Part shown: in pieces, positions 16,378 to 23,891 of the stretch
Numbering within the stretch: the first letter of the stretch is position 1
How the letters are laid out: every line of letters begins with the position of its first letter
Notes under the pieces: model-generated
Told to the model about the DNA's origin: nothing
The model's input: only the letters and a program-made list of their open reading frames with translations
Database searches by the model: none
IMG/VR virus record: IMGVR_UViG_3300044986_001003
Span: 1 to 34,340 of that record
DNA from: a virus
DNA length: 34,340 nt
Strand: one strand, 5' to 3'
Made by a program: the position numbers and the translations under genes

Positions 16378-16462
16378 TGGTGAAGCGAATAAGGTCGAAT
16401 AGTACGTTATTCCGAACGAAAAAGCACCGGCGAACAGGGGAAAGTTGACACCGCAATTGGGA

Positions 16463-16501
16463 CGATATAGTCTACGCAAACACCCGATATAGTAGGTGTT
16501 T
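16463..16501. promoter_or_regulatory. Operator-like repeats in the repressor intergenic region
   Basis: The 9-mer CGATATAGT occurs at 16463-16471 and 16485-16493, 22 bp apart or two helical turns. The second copy is framed by an inverted repeat, AAACACC (16478-16484) and GGTGTTT (16495-16501). A TTGACA hexamer lies at 16445-16450. TATAGT within the first copy would sit only 15 bp after it, so the exact promoter is uncertain. A 10-bp palindrome, ATTACGTAAT, follows at 16512-16521. The layout fits a CI/Cro-style switch between the repressor and the rightward genes. Confidence 0.5.
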
Positions 16502-16617
16502 TATCGTAACTATTACGTAATTGTTGTCTTGGGTTGGCTTGGCAGTTCTTCTCAACAGAGGCCACGTGCGAAATGAGCAGGAAAGTTCGGCGGCCACAGA
16601 AAATAAGGAATAAACAC

Positions 16618-17865
16618 ATGGCCGTATTCAACTATCGCCAGTTCATTCGCCAGGTTCCGGCCCGGTCTTGGAAATTCTACTGCCAAGCCCGGCGCCTTAC
16701 GCTGCCGGTAGGTTTCGATTGGGACATTCCGGAGGAAAAACTGGCCGCCGCACTTATCGCCTTCTTCGAGAACCTGAACCAGGATTCGATCGACGAACTC
16801 CAGAGTGACCTGCGCCTCGCCCATGACTTCGCCAATCGTCGTGGCATCGATGCGCTGCGCAGTGCCGCCCCCAAGGATTCGCCCCTTCACGACGACCTGC
16901 CGCAGTTGTCGAGTGATGCCGAGCGCGCACTATGGGCAATCGTGAACTGGCCGCAACTGTTGGCACCTGCGGCCGCAATCCTGGCCTTCAACCTGAGGGC
17001 AGGTGGACGCGGCTGGAAACGCCTCAAAATTGCTTCCTGCCCGACGTTGCATCGCGGTGACGATGAGATCAAAGCCCTGGAAGCGGCGCTAGCTGCTGCC
17101 TTTACGCCCCGCAAGGGTACGCCGCGCGCCTGCCAGATCGAAGCCTTTGACCGCCATCTCGATGGCGGTGTCCAACTGGGCATTCTGATTGAGGACAACC
17201 CGCAGCGTCAGTTGGAGTTTGGCGAAGACGATCGCGTCCATTGGCGTGATATGCGCCCACCTCAGGAAATGCACCTAGTGATTTACCCGGCCACAGGCAT
17301 CATCGACATCATCGTCCCCGGTGGAAGGAAGAACCAAGCAGCCGTTCTGATGCTCTTCGGCCACCATATTTTGAGATCCGCCATCCAACCCCAGGCGATC
17401 ACGGAACCGATGCTGTACTTGAATCGCTTGCGGGATGGGTTCGAACTCTTCGACGACACTCAAGTCGATCTGGCTGCTTACCAGGTACAGCACATTCGGC
17501 TGACGCAGGCTCGTGTTCGCTCCGCGTTGACGCCCCTGTGTGACTACACGATCAAGCCGGACGCCGGGAGAGATTCTCCCGATGCGCTTGCTTGCATTCA
17601 GGCCCACAAACTTGATCACCCACTGCTGGGAAGCGGGTTCAACATCATCGAGGCTATCGTTTCTCTGTATTTTCTCCCGTCAGCCACGAATCGTTTGGGA
17701 CGAACGCTGCACATCGAACTCAAGCAGAACGGGATCAGCAACCTTCGAGACATGTCCGAAGACGACGCCAAACTGGCCGAGGCACTATTGATTGCTTGGG
17801 GCGTCATGCAATCCAATGCTGCCAACGTCGTTCCTGTAGCCCAGCAAGCGGAAACCTCGGAGTGA
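16618..17865 (+). CDS. Unrecognised 415-residue prophage protein
   Basis: I do not recognise this protein. It is 415 residues, soluble by appearance, with no signal peptide or membrane segment. The N-terminal third is helical and acidic/basic mixed. A middle part (about 195-290) has alternating strands, including H-L-V-I-Y-P-A-T-G-I-I-D-I-I-V-P-G-G and F-G-H-H-I-L. The C-terminus includes D-H-P-L-L-G-S-G-F-N-I-I-E. I chose the ATG at 16618, with AAGGAA upstream, over an in-frame TTG at 16534. The next gene starts inside its stop codon (GTGA), so the two are translationally coupled and probably work together. Lying just right of the repressor switch, it could be an early gene or a lysogeny-expressed accessory (moron) pair. 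Confidence 0.8.
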   Translation: MAVFNYRQFIRQVPARSWKFYCQARRLTLPVGFDWDIPEEKLAAALIAFFENLNQDSIDELQSDLRLAHDFANRRGIDALRSAAPKDSPLHDDLPQLSSDAERALWAIVNWPQLLAPAAAILAFNLRAGGRGWKRLKIASCPTLHRGDDEIKALEAALAAAFTPRKGTPRACQIEAFDRHLDGGVQLGILIEDNPQRQLEFGEDDRVHWRDMRPPQEMHLVIYPATGIIDIIVPGGRKNQAAVLMLFGHHILRSAIQPQAITEPMLYLNRLRDGFELFDDTQVDLAAYQVQHIRLTQARVRSALTPLCDYTIKPDAGRDSPDALACIQAHKLDHPLLGSGFNIIEAIVSLYFLPSATNRLGRTLHIELKQNGISNLRDMSEDDAKLAEALLIAWGVMQSNAANVVPVAQQAETSE

Positions 17866-18848
17866 GCAACGGCAGCCCCCCAGAGGGAAAAGCGCTCAAC
17901 GATCGCGCGATGGCTGCCTTGTGTTGGCTGGTGGAGCAGCCCATCCCGCGCTTGGCGCCTGACGCTGTCCGCGCAGGCCACGGCGCCGATGTCTATCGAC
18001 ACCTGCGCGAGATCGAACTTTTGGCACTGTCGAACGATATGGCGGGTGGTGTCCTTTGTCGCGATTGCGGCACCGAGGTGATTCAGCCTGTGGCTGCCGA
18101 TGTGGGATGCCCCGATGAGCATCCTTACCAGGGCTATTGCCCCGATTGCGGCTGGGTTCAACTCACAGCCGAGGATGCTAGATGGTGGCAGGCTCAACCC
18201 ACCAAGGTGGCTCGCTGGCTCAACAGTGCCATAAAGTTGTCTCCGAACTATCGTGTCGAAACCATCATCGACGGCGTGTTGTGGCGCCTGGGTGAGCGTG
18301 AATTCAATCGGCGCCGGCACGTAATATTTTTCGGCAGGCGGCTGGTTGAATCCGCAACCGCCATCGTGAACGCGTTGAGCAATTTGTCTGCGCCTGGTGC
18401 GGAGATCATCGTCACCACAAGCGAGATTGAGTCTATTGGTCGAACTCCGCTTCGTGATCGACAGATCGTGCCGCTACGAGGAATTGCTCATCTGAGGAAG
18501 GCCGGTTTCGTCGTCGAGAATTTTGAGTCATTCATTCCGACTCTGGCGGCAATCCAGACCTCTGACGAGACGTCCTTGCGCCTAATGCATACGCGACAAA
18601 TTGCTCTGATCGCTGGCCAGGAGTTCCCGCTGTCACCGCAGGTCTATTCCTTTATGAAGATCCTTGAGGATGCTGATGGTGACGAAGTGCACAAGCGCCA
18701 CATTGCTAAGCAATTGGGGCTGGACGTAGGTTTTCGAAAAGCCGATGTGTTCAAGCGGCATAAGGAGGTCTTCGATACCTTTGCCGAGTACGACAGCAAG
18801 GGTAACTACTGGCTTAAACCTGAATTCGTGATTGTGGAAAGGGGGTGA
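17862..18848 (+). CDS. Unrecognised protein with Cys4 zinc-ribbon-like and C-terminal HTH-like parts
   Basis: A 328-residue protein of unknown function. Near residues 64-95 it has C-R-D-C-G, later a single C-P-D-E, and C-P-D-C-G, a pattern suited to a zinc ribbon. The C-terminal 70 residues (K-R-H-I-A-K-Q-L-G-L-D-V-G-F-R-K-A-D-V-F) resemble a winged helix. This suggests a nucleic-acid-binding protein, by inference only. The start is a GTG at 17862 inside the previous gene's stop (GTGA). An ATG at 17910 is possible but has no ribosome site. It is the second member of a coupled pair with the 415-residue protein. It is followed by a 70-bp gap and the DUF2188 gene. Confidence 0.75.
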   Translation: MSNGSPPEGKALNDRAMAALCWLVEQPIPRLAPDAVRAGHGADVYRHLREIELLALSNDMAGGVLCRDCGTEVIQPVAADVGCPDEHPYQGYCPDCGWVQLTAEDARWWQAQPTKVARWLNSAIKLSPNYRVETIIDGVLWRLGEREFNRRRHVIFFGRRLVESATAIVNALSNLSAPGAEIIVTTSEIESIGRTPLRDRQIVPLRGIAHLRKAGFVVENFESFIPTLAAIQTSDETSLRLMHTRQIALIAGQEFPLSPQVYSFMKILEDADGDEVHKRHIAKQLGLDVGFRKADVFKRHKEVFDTFAEYDSKGNYWLKPEFVIVERG

Positions 18849-18918
18849 CGCATCGACTTTCATGACCGATGCCCACGAAGGCATCAGCACTCCCAACTCA
18901 ACAGAAAGGATTTACATC

Positions 18919-19143
18919 ATGAGCGGTAAGAATCAACACGTCGTCCCCCGTGACGACAAATGGGCTGTACTCGGCGAGGGCAATAAGCGTGATACGTCTC
19001 ATCACAACACACAGGCAGAAGCCGAGCGTGCGGCACGTGATATTGCAATTAATCAGCGCAGCGAAGTTTTGATCCACGGCGAAAACGGTCGCATCCGCGA
19101 ACGCAACAGTTATGGAAACGATCCGTTCCCGCCTCGCGGCTGA
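18919..19143 (+). CDS. DUF2188 small protein
   Basis: A 74-residue protein matching DUF2188: H-V-V-P-R-D-D-K-W-A-V near the N-terminus, a T-Q-A-E-A-E-R-A-A-R helix, then S-E-V-L-I-H-G-E-N-G-R-I-R-E-R-N-S-Y-G-N-D-P. Small proteins of this family are common in phages and plasmids, and their function is not established. The ATG follows AGAAAGGA. A strong terminator lies directly downstream, so this is the last gene of the transcript that starts at the repressor switch. Confidence 0.8.
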   Translation: MSGKNQHVVPRDDKWAVLGEGNKRDTSHHNTQAEAERAARDIAINQRSEVLIHGENGRIRERNSYGNDPFPPRG

Positions 19144-19177
19144 CAGCCCCAGCGTCTGTACCTGACGCTCCTCAAAA

Positions 19178-19206
19178 AGCCCGGCCTAACCCGCCGGGCT
19201 TTTTTT
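19178..19206 (+). terminator. Intrinsic terminator after DUF2188
   Basis: AGCCCGGC (19178-19185) pairs with GCCGGGCT (19193-19200), closing a 7-nt loop and followed by seven T (19200-19206). The A run at 19174-19178 gives partial function in the other direction. Confidence 0.9.
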
Positions 19207-19213
19207 CGTCCCG

Positions 19214-19235
19214 ATTCAGCCGGCATGGGCTGAAT
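19214..19235. promoter_or_regulatory. Inverted repeat ahead of the replication operon
   Basis: ATTCAGCC (19214-19221) and GGCTGAAT (19228-19235) are perfect 8-bp arms with a 6-nt centre, in the 134-bp gap between the terminator and the AlpA-like gene. It could be an operator for the replication operon. I see no clear -35/-10 pair nearby. Confidence 0.4.
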
Positions 19236-19340
19236 TACCAGGACTGCCGGTGATTTGTGTCCACCTTGCCCACCGGTATGCCCACCCCTCGATTTCCAGA
19301 ATCTCCCTCACGTTTTCGCAACCAATGAAAGGAGAAAAAC

Positions 19341-19553
19341 GTGAGCATCAAACATCTGAATCAGGCCGAACTGGCTGAGCGTTGGGGGGTGAGCGAAGCA
19401 ACGCTCGAACGCTGGCGCTCGGACGGAAACGGTCCAATCTTCATGAAATTGCAGGGCCGTGTCCTGTATCGCCTGGAAGACGTCGAACTGTACGAAATCC
19501 AGTGCCGGCAGAAGAGTACGTCGGCCAAGGCCGTGACGGGGGTGTCGAAATGA
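19341..19553 (+). CDS. AlpA/excisionase-like helix-turn-helix protein
   Basis: A 70-residue protein with a MerR/AlpA-type HTH: L-N-Q-A-E-L-A-E-R-W-G-V-S-E-A-T-L-E-R-W-R at residues 5-25, then a wing with V-L-Y-R-L-E-D-V-E-L-Y. Such proteins act as excisionases or transcription activators in prophages. The start is a GTG with AAAGGAG upstream. It is the first gene of the replication operon, and its stop overlaps the next ATG (ATGA). Confidence 0.8.
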   Translation: MSIKHLNQAELAERWGVSEATLERWRSDGNGPIFMKLQGRVLYRLEDVELYEIQCRQKSTSAKAVTGVSK

Positions 19554-20020
19554 CCTCGCTCACCCTTGATCAATTACGCGCCATGAAGGCATCGGCATTG
19601 GCAGGCTTTGGTGCCGAAATCCTGTGCCAATTGAAAGCTGAAGCCGCCGATCGTCTGGCCACCGAGAAGCAGATCGCCGATCTGGTCGATCAGGCGCTTG
19701 ATCTCAAGTACGCCGAGAGATCACGTGCTCTGCGCCTCACCGAAGGCAAGGACACCGGTGTTGTGCACTTCGAAGATGGCTCGGTACGCATCAGCGCCGA
19801 TCTGCCCAAGAAGACCGAGTGGGATCAGCAGATGCTGGCTGACATCGCTCGTCGCATCGCTGCTGCCGGTGACGACCCGGGTCAGTACATCGACGTCTCT
19901 TACCGCGTCTCGGAAACCAAGTACCTCGCCTGGCCCGACCACCTCCGCAATCAGTTCCTGCCGGCTCGCACCCTCAAGACCGGCAAGGCCACCTATCGCC
20001 TGTCCCCCATTCAGGAGTAA
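19550..20020 (+). CDS. Hypothetical prophage protein
   Basis: A 156-residue protein I cannot name. It has a helical N-terminal half (residues 5-55). The C-terminal half contains V-V-H-F-E-D-G-S-V-R-I and K-K-T-E-W-D-Q, then I-D-V-S-Y-R-V-S-E-T-K-Y and P-A-R-T-L-K-T-G-K-A-T-Y, which looks like a small beta-rich domain. It overlaps the HTH gene by 4 nt and precedes another small gene, within the replication operon. A role in replication or recombination is suggested only by position. Confidence 0.75.
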   Translation: MTSLTLDQLRAMKASALAGFGAEILCQLKAEAADRLATEKQIADLVDQALDLKYAERSRALRLTEGKDTGVVHFEDGSVRISADLPKKTEWDQQMLADIARRIAAAGDDPGQYIDVSYRVSETKYLAWPDHLRNQFLPARTLKTGKATYRLSPIQE

Positions 20021-20025
20021 CCATC

Positions 20026-20310
20026 ATGTTCAAGAACATCATCGAATCGCTGCGTAAAAAGTCGCTGTCCCTTTCAGATCTTCCGGACACCATCCGTGTC
20101 CCCGGTCACGGCGGCAATCCGACAATCGACGGCCTGAACCTTGGAGCGGCCAGTATCGACGACCTGGCCTTCGCCATTCAGGGACTGGAAGACGAATTGT
20201 CTGTCATCTGCAGGCAGTTGAACGCCCTGCGCAAACTGCACGACGTTGCCCGTAACCGTGGCGCTCTCGGTACCGACAAGGTTGCTGAAATCTTCGGCAC
20301 GGAGGTCTGA
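20026..20310 (+). CDS. Hypothetical prophage protein
   Basis: A 94-residue protein with no recognised domain. It has a long helix-forming segment (I-D-D-L-A-F-A-I-Q-G-L-E-D-E-L-S-V-I-C-R-Q-L-N-A-L-R) that could form a coiled coil. The ATG at 20026 follows CAGGAG, which overlaps the end of the preceding gene. It lies directly before the Sak4-like ATPase gene and is probably cotranscribed with it. Confidence 0.7.
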   Translation: MFKNIIESLRKKSLSLSDLPDTIRVPGHGGNPTIDGLNLGAASIDDLAFAIQGLEDELSVICRQLNALRKLHDVARNRGALGTDKVAEIFGTEV

Positions 20311-20311
20311 A

Positions 20312-21118
20312 ATGGCCTTCCCCATCATCACGGCCGATCAGCGCCTTGCCGAAAACCGCCGCTCCTCAGGCGTCATCCTGGGGCCGGCGGGGGTCGGCAA
20401 GACCACGCTGCTCAAGACCACCGAGGCGGTCAGCGCGCTGTTCGTCGACATGGAAGACGGCGACCTGGCGGTGCGCGACTGGATGTGCGACACGCTCAGG
20501 CCACGCACCTGGCCCGAGTGCCGCGACCTGGCCTGCTTCATTGGTGGCCCGAACCCAGCGCTGCGCGACGATCAGGCTTACAGCCAGGCTCACTATGACC
20601 GTGTCTGCGCCGAGTACGGCGATCCCGGGCAACTCGACAAGTACACGCTGATCTTCGTCGACTCGATCACCGTCGCCGGCCGCCTTTGCCTGCAGTGGTC
20701 GAAGGGGCAACCGCAAGCCTACAGCGAAAAGACCGGAAAGCCTGACAACCGTGGCGCGTATGGGCTGCACGGCACCGAACTGATTGCGTGGCTTACCCAA
20801 TGGCAGCACATCCGCAGCAAGGATGTCTGGCTCGTCGGCATCCTCGACGAGAAATTGGATGACTTCAATCGCAAGGTGTTCTCACCACAGATCGATGGCT
20901 CCAAGGCCTCACTGGAACTGCCCGGCATTCTCGACCAAGTCATTTCCATGGTCGTGCTCAAAGACGACGCCGGCAATCCCTATCGCGCATTCGTCTGCCA
21001 GCACCTCAACCCCTGGGGTTACCCCGCCAAAGACCGCTCCGGCCGTCTCGACGTCGTCGAGGAGCCGCATCTCGGCCGCCTCATTTCCAAGATCACCGCG
21101 CCCGTGGCGCAGCAATAA
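20312..21118 (+). CDS. Sak4-like RecA-fold ATPase (AAA_24)
   Basis: A 268-residue ATPase with Walker A G24-P-A-G-V-G-K-T31 and Walker B I-F-V-D117-S. The first strand is followed by F-V-D-M-E-D-G, as in the AAA_24/phage nucleotide-binding family. In many phages such proteins are Sak4-type single-strand annealing recombinases that work with an SSB. The next gene here encodes an SSB-like protein and a nuclease follows, which supports that reading. A role as a replication ATPase remains possible. The ATG at 20312 follows GGAGG, 1 bp after the preceding stop. Confidence 0.8.
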   Translation: MAFPIITADQRLAENRRSSGVILGPAGVGKTTLLKTTEAVSALFVDMEDGDLAVRDWMCDTLRPRTWPECRDLACFIGGPNPALRDDQAYSQAHYDRVCAEYGDPGQLDKYTLIFVDSITVAGRLCLQWSKGQPQAYSEKTGKPDNRGAYGLHGTELIAWLTQWQHIRSKDVWLVGILDEKLDDFNRKVFSPQIDGSKASLELPGILDQVISMVVLKDDAGNPYRAFVCQHLNPWGYPAKDRSGRLDVVEEPHLGRLISKITAPVAQQ

Positions 21119-21132
21119 ACAGGAGATTTTCC

Positions 21133-21765
21133 ATGAACAGCTATTCCAACAATGCCGCCTGGTCCGATTTCAATGATGCTGAGGATCAACGTGAATTCGC
21201 GCTCATCCCGCCCAAGACGCTGGCCAAAGTCATCATGACGATTCGTCCCGGTGGCTACGACGATCCCAGCCAGGGCTGGACCGGTGGTTATGCCGCACGT
21301 TCCGACAAGACTGGTGCGGTCTATCTCAACGCCAAGTTCACCATTCTCGAAGGCCCGTTTGCCAAGCGTGTGGTGTTCGGCCTGATCGGGCTCTACAGCC
21401 CCAAGGGGCCTGACTGGACCAACATGGGTCGCAGTTTTCTGCGCGCCATTCTCAACTCGACACGTGGCATCCATCCGGCCGACCAGTCTCCCCAGGCACA
21501 AACCGCACGGCGCATTCGCGGCTTCGCTGACCTTGATGGCATCGAGTTCGTTGCCCGCATTGATGTCGAGAAGGATCAGAACGGCGACGACAAGAACGTG
21601 GTCAAGGCGGCCATCCAACCCGACCACAAGGAATACGCGCAGTTGATGGGTGCCGTTCCCCGCGTCCCTGCGCCGGGCGCCGGGAGTGGCACCAACTCGC
21701 CTTCTGGCCCATCAGCACCGACGGCAGCCACCGGCGCCCCGGCTCGTCCCACCTGGGCACAGTAA
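21133..21765 (+). CDS. Phage SSB-like protein
   Basis: A 210-residue protein. The first ~160 residues look like a beta-rich phage single-strand-binding domain: A-K-V-I-M-T-I-R-P-G-G-Y, then V-Y-L-N-A-K-F-T-I-L-E-G-P-F-A-K-R-V-V, and I-E-F-V-A-R-I-D-V-E-K-D. The tail from about residue 175 is rich in P, G, A, S and T, like the flexible tail of SSB proteins, although it lacks the usual acidic tip. It sits between the Sak4-like ATPase and the helicase, which fits a recombination/replication role. The ATG follows CAGGAG. It is identified by pattern and context, so DUF naming is left open. Confidence 0.65.
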   Translation: MNSYSNNAAWSDFNDAEDQREFALIPPKTLAKVIMTIRPGGYDDPSQGWTGGYAARSDKTGAVYLNAKFTILEGPFAKRVVFGLIGLYSPKGPDWTNMGRSFLRAILNSTRGIHPADQSPQAQTARRIRGFADLDGIEFVARIDVEKDQNGDDKNVVKAAIQPDHKEYAQLMGAVPRVPAPGAGSGTNSPSGPSAPTAATGAPARPTWAQ

Positions 21766-21777
21766 AGGAGACCGACC

Positions 21778-23451
21778 ATGATTCTCCGACCACGCCAACG
21801 CGATTTCGTTACGCGCTGCGTCGGGGCACTCAAGACCCACGGCAATACGCTGGGGGTCGCCCCGACCGGCGCCGGCAAGACCATCTGTCTCTCAGGCACG
21901 GCAGGCGAGTTTCTCGCCAATCCCGATGCCAAGGCATGCATCCTTGCTCATCGTGACGAACTCACAACGCAGAACCAGTCGAAATTCATCCGGGTAAATC
22001 CAGGAATCAGCACCTCGGTGTTCGATGCCAGGCAGAAATCCTGGGATGGCCAAGCTACGTTTGCCATGGTGCAGACGCTGGCCCGCAATCTGGACAAGTT
22101 GCCAACGCTGGATCTGCTGGTGATCGACGAAGCGCACCACAGCGCAGCGCCGACCTACCGGGCCGTCATCGATACCACGATTGCCCGCAATCCTCATGCG
22201 CTGATCTATGGCGTGACCGCGACTCCCAACCGGGGCGACGGCAAGGGACTGCGTGAGGTGTTCTCCAACGTGGCCGACCAGATCCGGCTGGGGGAACTGA
22301 TCCGCTCCGGCCATCTGGTGGCGCCGCGTACTTTCGTCATCGACGTTGGTACCCGCCAGGCGCTCGATGGTGTGCGCAAATTGGCCGAGGACTACGACAT
22401 GGAGGCCGTGGCCTCGATCATGAACACCTCGCCGGTGAACGAGGCGGTGGTACGGCACTGGAAAGATCGTGCTGCCGGGCGCAAGACCATCGCTTTCGCC
22501 GCCAACGTCGAACATGCCCGCTCGGTATGCGCGGCATTTGTGCAGGCCGGCATCAATGCGGCTGTAGTTTTCGGCGAAATGTCCGATGCCGATCGCAAGG
22601 CCACCCTGGCAGCCTTCGAATCCGGGCACATCTCTGTGATCGTCAATGTGGCCGTGCTCACCGAAGGCTACGACTACACGCCCACCAGTTGCATCATCCT
22701 GCTGCGTCCGAGTTCCTATAAATCGACGCTGATCCAGATGATCGGTCGCGGCTTGCGCGTCGTCGATCCCGCCGAACATCCCGGCGTGGTCAAGACCGAT
22801 TGCATCGTGCTCGACTTCGGAACCGCTTCGCTCAAGCATGGCAGCCTTGAGCAGGAAGTCGATCTCGACGGGCACACCGCTGATGGTGAAGCGCCGATGA
22901 AGGAATGCCCGGCATGCATGGCGCAGATTCCTTTGGCGTCACGCGAATGTCCTCTGTGTGGGCACTCTTTCGCCAGCGATGATGAAGACGGCGGCAAGCA
23001 GTTGATCGACGACTTCGTGATGACGGAGATCGACCTGCTCAAGCGCTCGAACTTTTCCTGGGTGGACTTGTATGGCGACGATTGTGCGCTGCTCGCCAGC
23101 GGATTCAAGGCGTGGGCGGGAGTGTTCTTTCTCGAAGGCCGGTGGCATGCAGTCGGCGGTGCTGCGGGTGAGGCTGTCCGTCTACTTGGGGTCGGCGAGC
23201 GCACGGTATGCCTTGCCCAGGCCAACGACTGGCTCAACGACCACGAATCGGACGACGCGGCTCACAAGACCCAGAAATGGCTTACCGAGTCACCGACCCT
23301 GGCGCAGCTGCGCTACCTACCGGCTGAACTTCGCTCGGACTTCAGCCTGACCCGCTACCAGGCTTCAGCACTGCTCTCGTTTCAGTTCAACAAACCGCAC
23401 ATCAAGCGCCTCATCAAGGCGGCAAACGATGCTTATCGGGAGGCGGCGTGA
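21778..23451 (+). CDS. DEAH-box superfamily II helicase
   Basis: A 557-residue SF2 helicase. Motif I is A28-P-T-G-A-G-K-T35, motif II D117-E-A-H120, and motif III-like T-A-T-P lies near 145. The C-terminal RecA domain contains T-E-G-Y-D and Q-M-I-G-R-G-L-R. A zinc ribbon follows, with C377-P-A-C380 and C391-P-L-C394. A C-terminal extension of about 160 residues has no obvious domain. Such helicases are common in phage replication modules, where they may unwind forks or recombination intermediates. The ATG follows AAAGGAG, and the stop overlaps the next gene's GTG. Confidence 0.9.
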   Translation: MILRPRQRDFVTRCVGALKTHGNTLGVAPTGAGKTICLSGTAGEFLANPDAKACILAHRDELTTQNQSKFIRVNPGISTSVFDARQKSWDGQATFAMVQTLARNLDKLPTLDLLVIDEAHHSAAPTYRAVIDTTIARNPHALIYGVTATPNRGDGKGLREVFSNVADQIRLGELIRSGHLVAPRTFVIDVGTRQALDGVRKLAEDYDMEAVASIMNTSPVNEAVVRHWKDRAAGRKTIAFAANVEHARSVCAAFVQAGINAAVVFGEMSDADRKATLAAFESGHISVIVNVAVLTEGYDYTPTSCIILLRPSSYKSTLIQMIGRGLRVVDPAEHPGVVKTDCIVLDFGTASLKHGSLEQEVDLDGHTADGEAPMKECPACMAQIPLASRECPLCGHSFASDDEDGGKQLIDDFVMTEIDLLKRSNFSWVDLYGDDCALLASGFKAWAGVFFLEGRWHAVGGAAGEAVRLLGVGERTVCLAQANDWLNDHESDDAAHKTQKWLTESPTLAQLRYLPAELRSDFSLTRYQASALLSFQFNKPHIKRLIKAANDAYREAA

Positions 23452-23891
23452 AATGTGCAGTCTGTGCCCGCGAAGCCCGAGGGTTCGGCTACTTCAACGC
23501 CGCATTGCGGCGCACCGATCCCCGGCGGTACTCAGATCGGTGGGTGTTCTGTTCGATGCGCTGCATGAACGCCTTCTCGAAAGTGATGGAACGGCTGACC
23601 AGCATCGAGGAGCACGCCGTGATTGATCCCTCCGACCTCGAACTGGACGCAATGCGTGCTGCACTCGCTCCGCTTGGCGACTACGTCTCAACCATCGGTA
23701 TGGACAGACCTCTGGCGGACTACCGCAAAGAGGAAGTCCTGCGCTTGGTCGAGGTCGTGGTCGAAGCCTACCAGGCCCACATGCTCGACGAACACGAGCG
23801 CATGGCGACCCGGGAGCGAGCCTTCTTTGAACAACGGCTGGCAACGCAATCGCAGAACGCTGCCGGCAACAACACAAGGATTACTTTCTGA
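23448..23891 (+). CDS. DUF6511-like Cys-rich zinc-finger protein
   Basis: A 147-residue protein with an N-terminal C-A-V-C-A-R-E-A-R-G-F-G-Y and F-C-S-M-R-C, giving four cysteines suited to a zinc finger. A helical part follows with I-D-P-S-D-L-E-L-D-A-M and E-E-V-L-R-L-V-E-V-V-V. This matches my memory of DUF6511 phage proteins, whose function is unknown. The GTG start overlaps the helicase stop and has GGGAGG upstream. The stop overlaps the next ATG (TGATG). Confidence 0.75.
   Translation: MKCAVCAREARGFGYFNAALRRTDPRRYSDRWVFCSMRCMNAFSKVMERLTSIEEHAVIDPSDLELDAMRAALAPLGDYVSTIGMDRPLADYRKEEVLRLVEVVVEAYQAHMLDEHERMATRERAFFEQRLATQSQNAAGNNTRITF

Noticed and set aside
17616-18320. 234-codon minus-strand frame
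   Set aside because: It is antisense to the coupled pair at 16618-18848 and has no visible domain or ribosome site.
21892-22875. 327-codon minus-strand frame
   Set aside because: It mirrors the DEAH helicase, whose motifs are intact on the plus strand.
23566-23574. Further ATGAACGC matches (also at 24643) as promoter-element copies
   Set aside because: They lie inside coding sequence, lack the following T and have no TTG hexamer at 17 bp.
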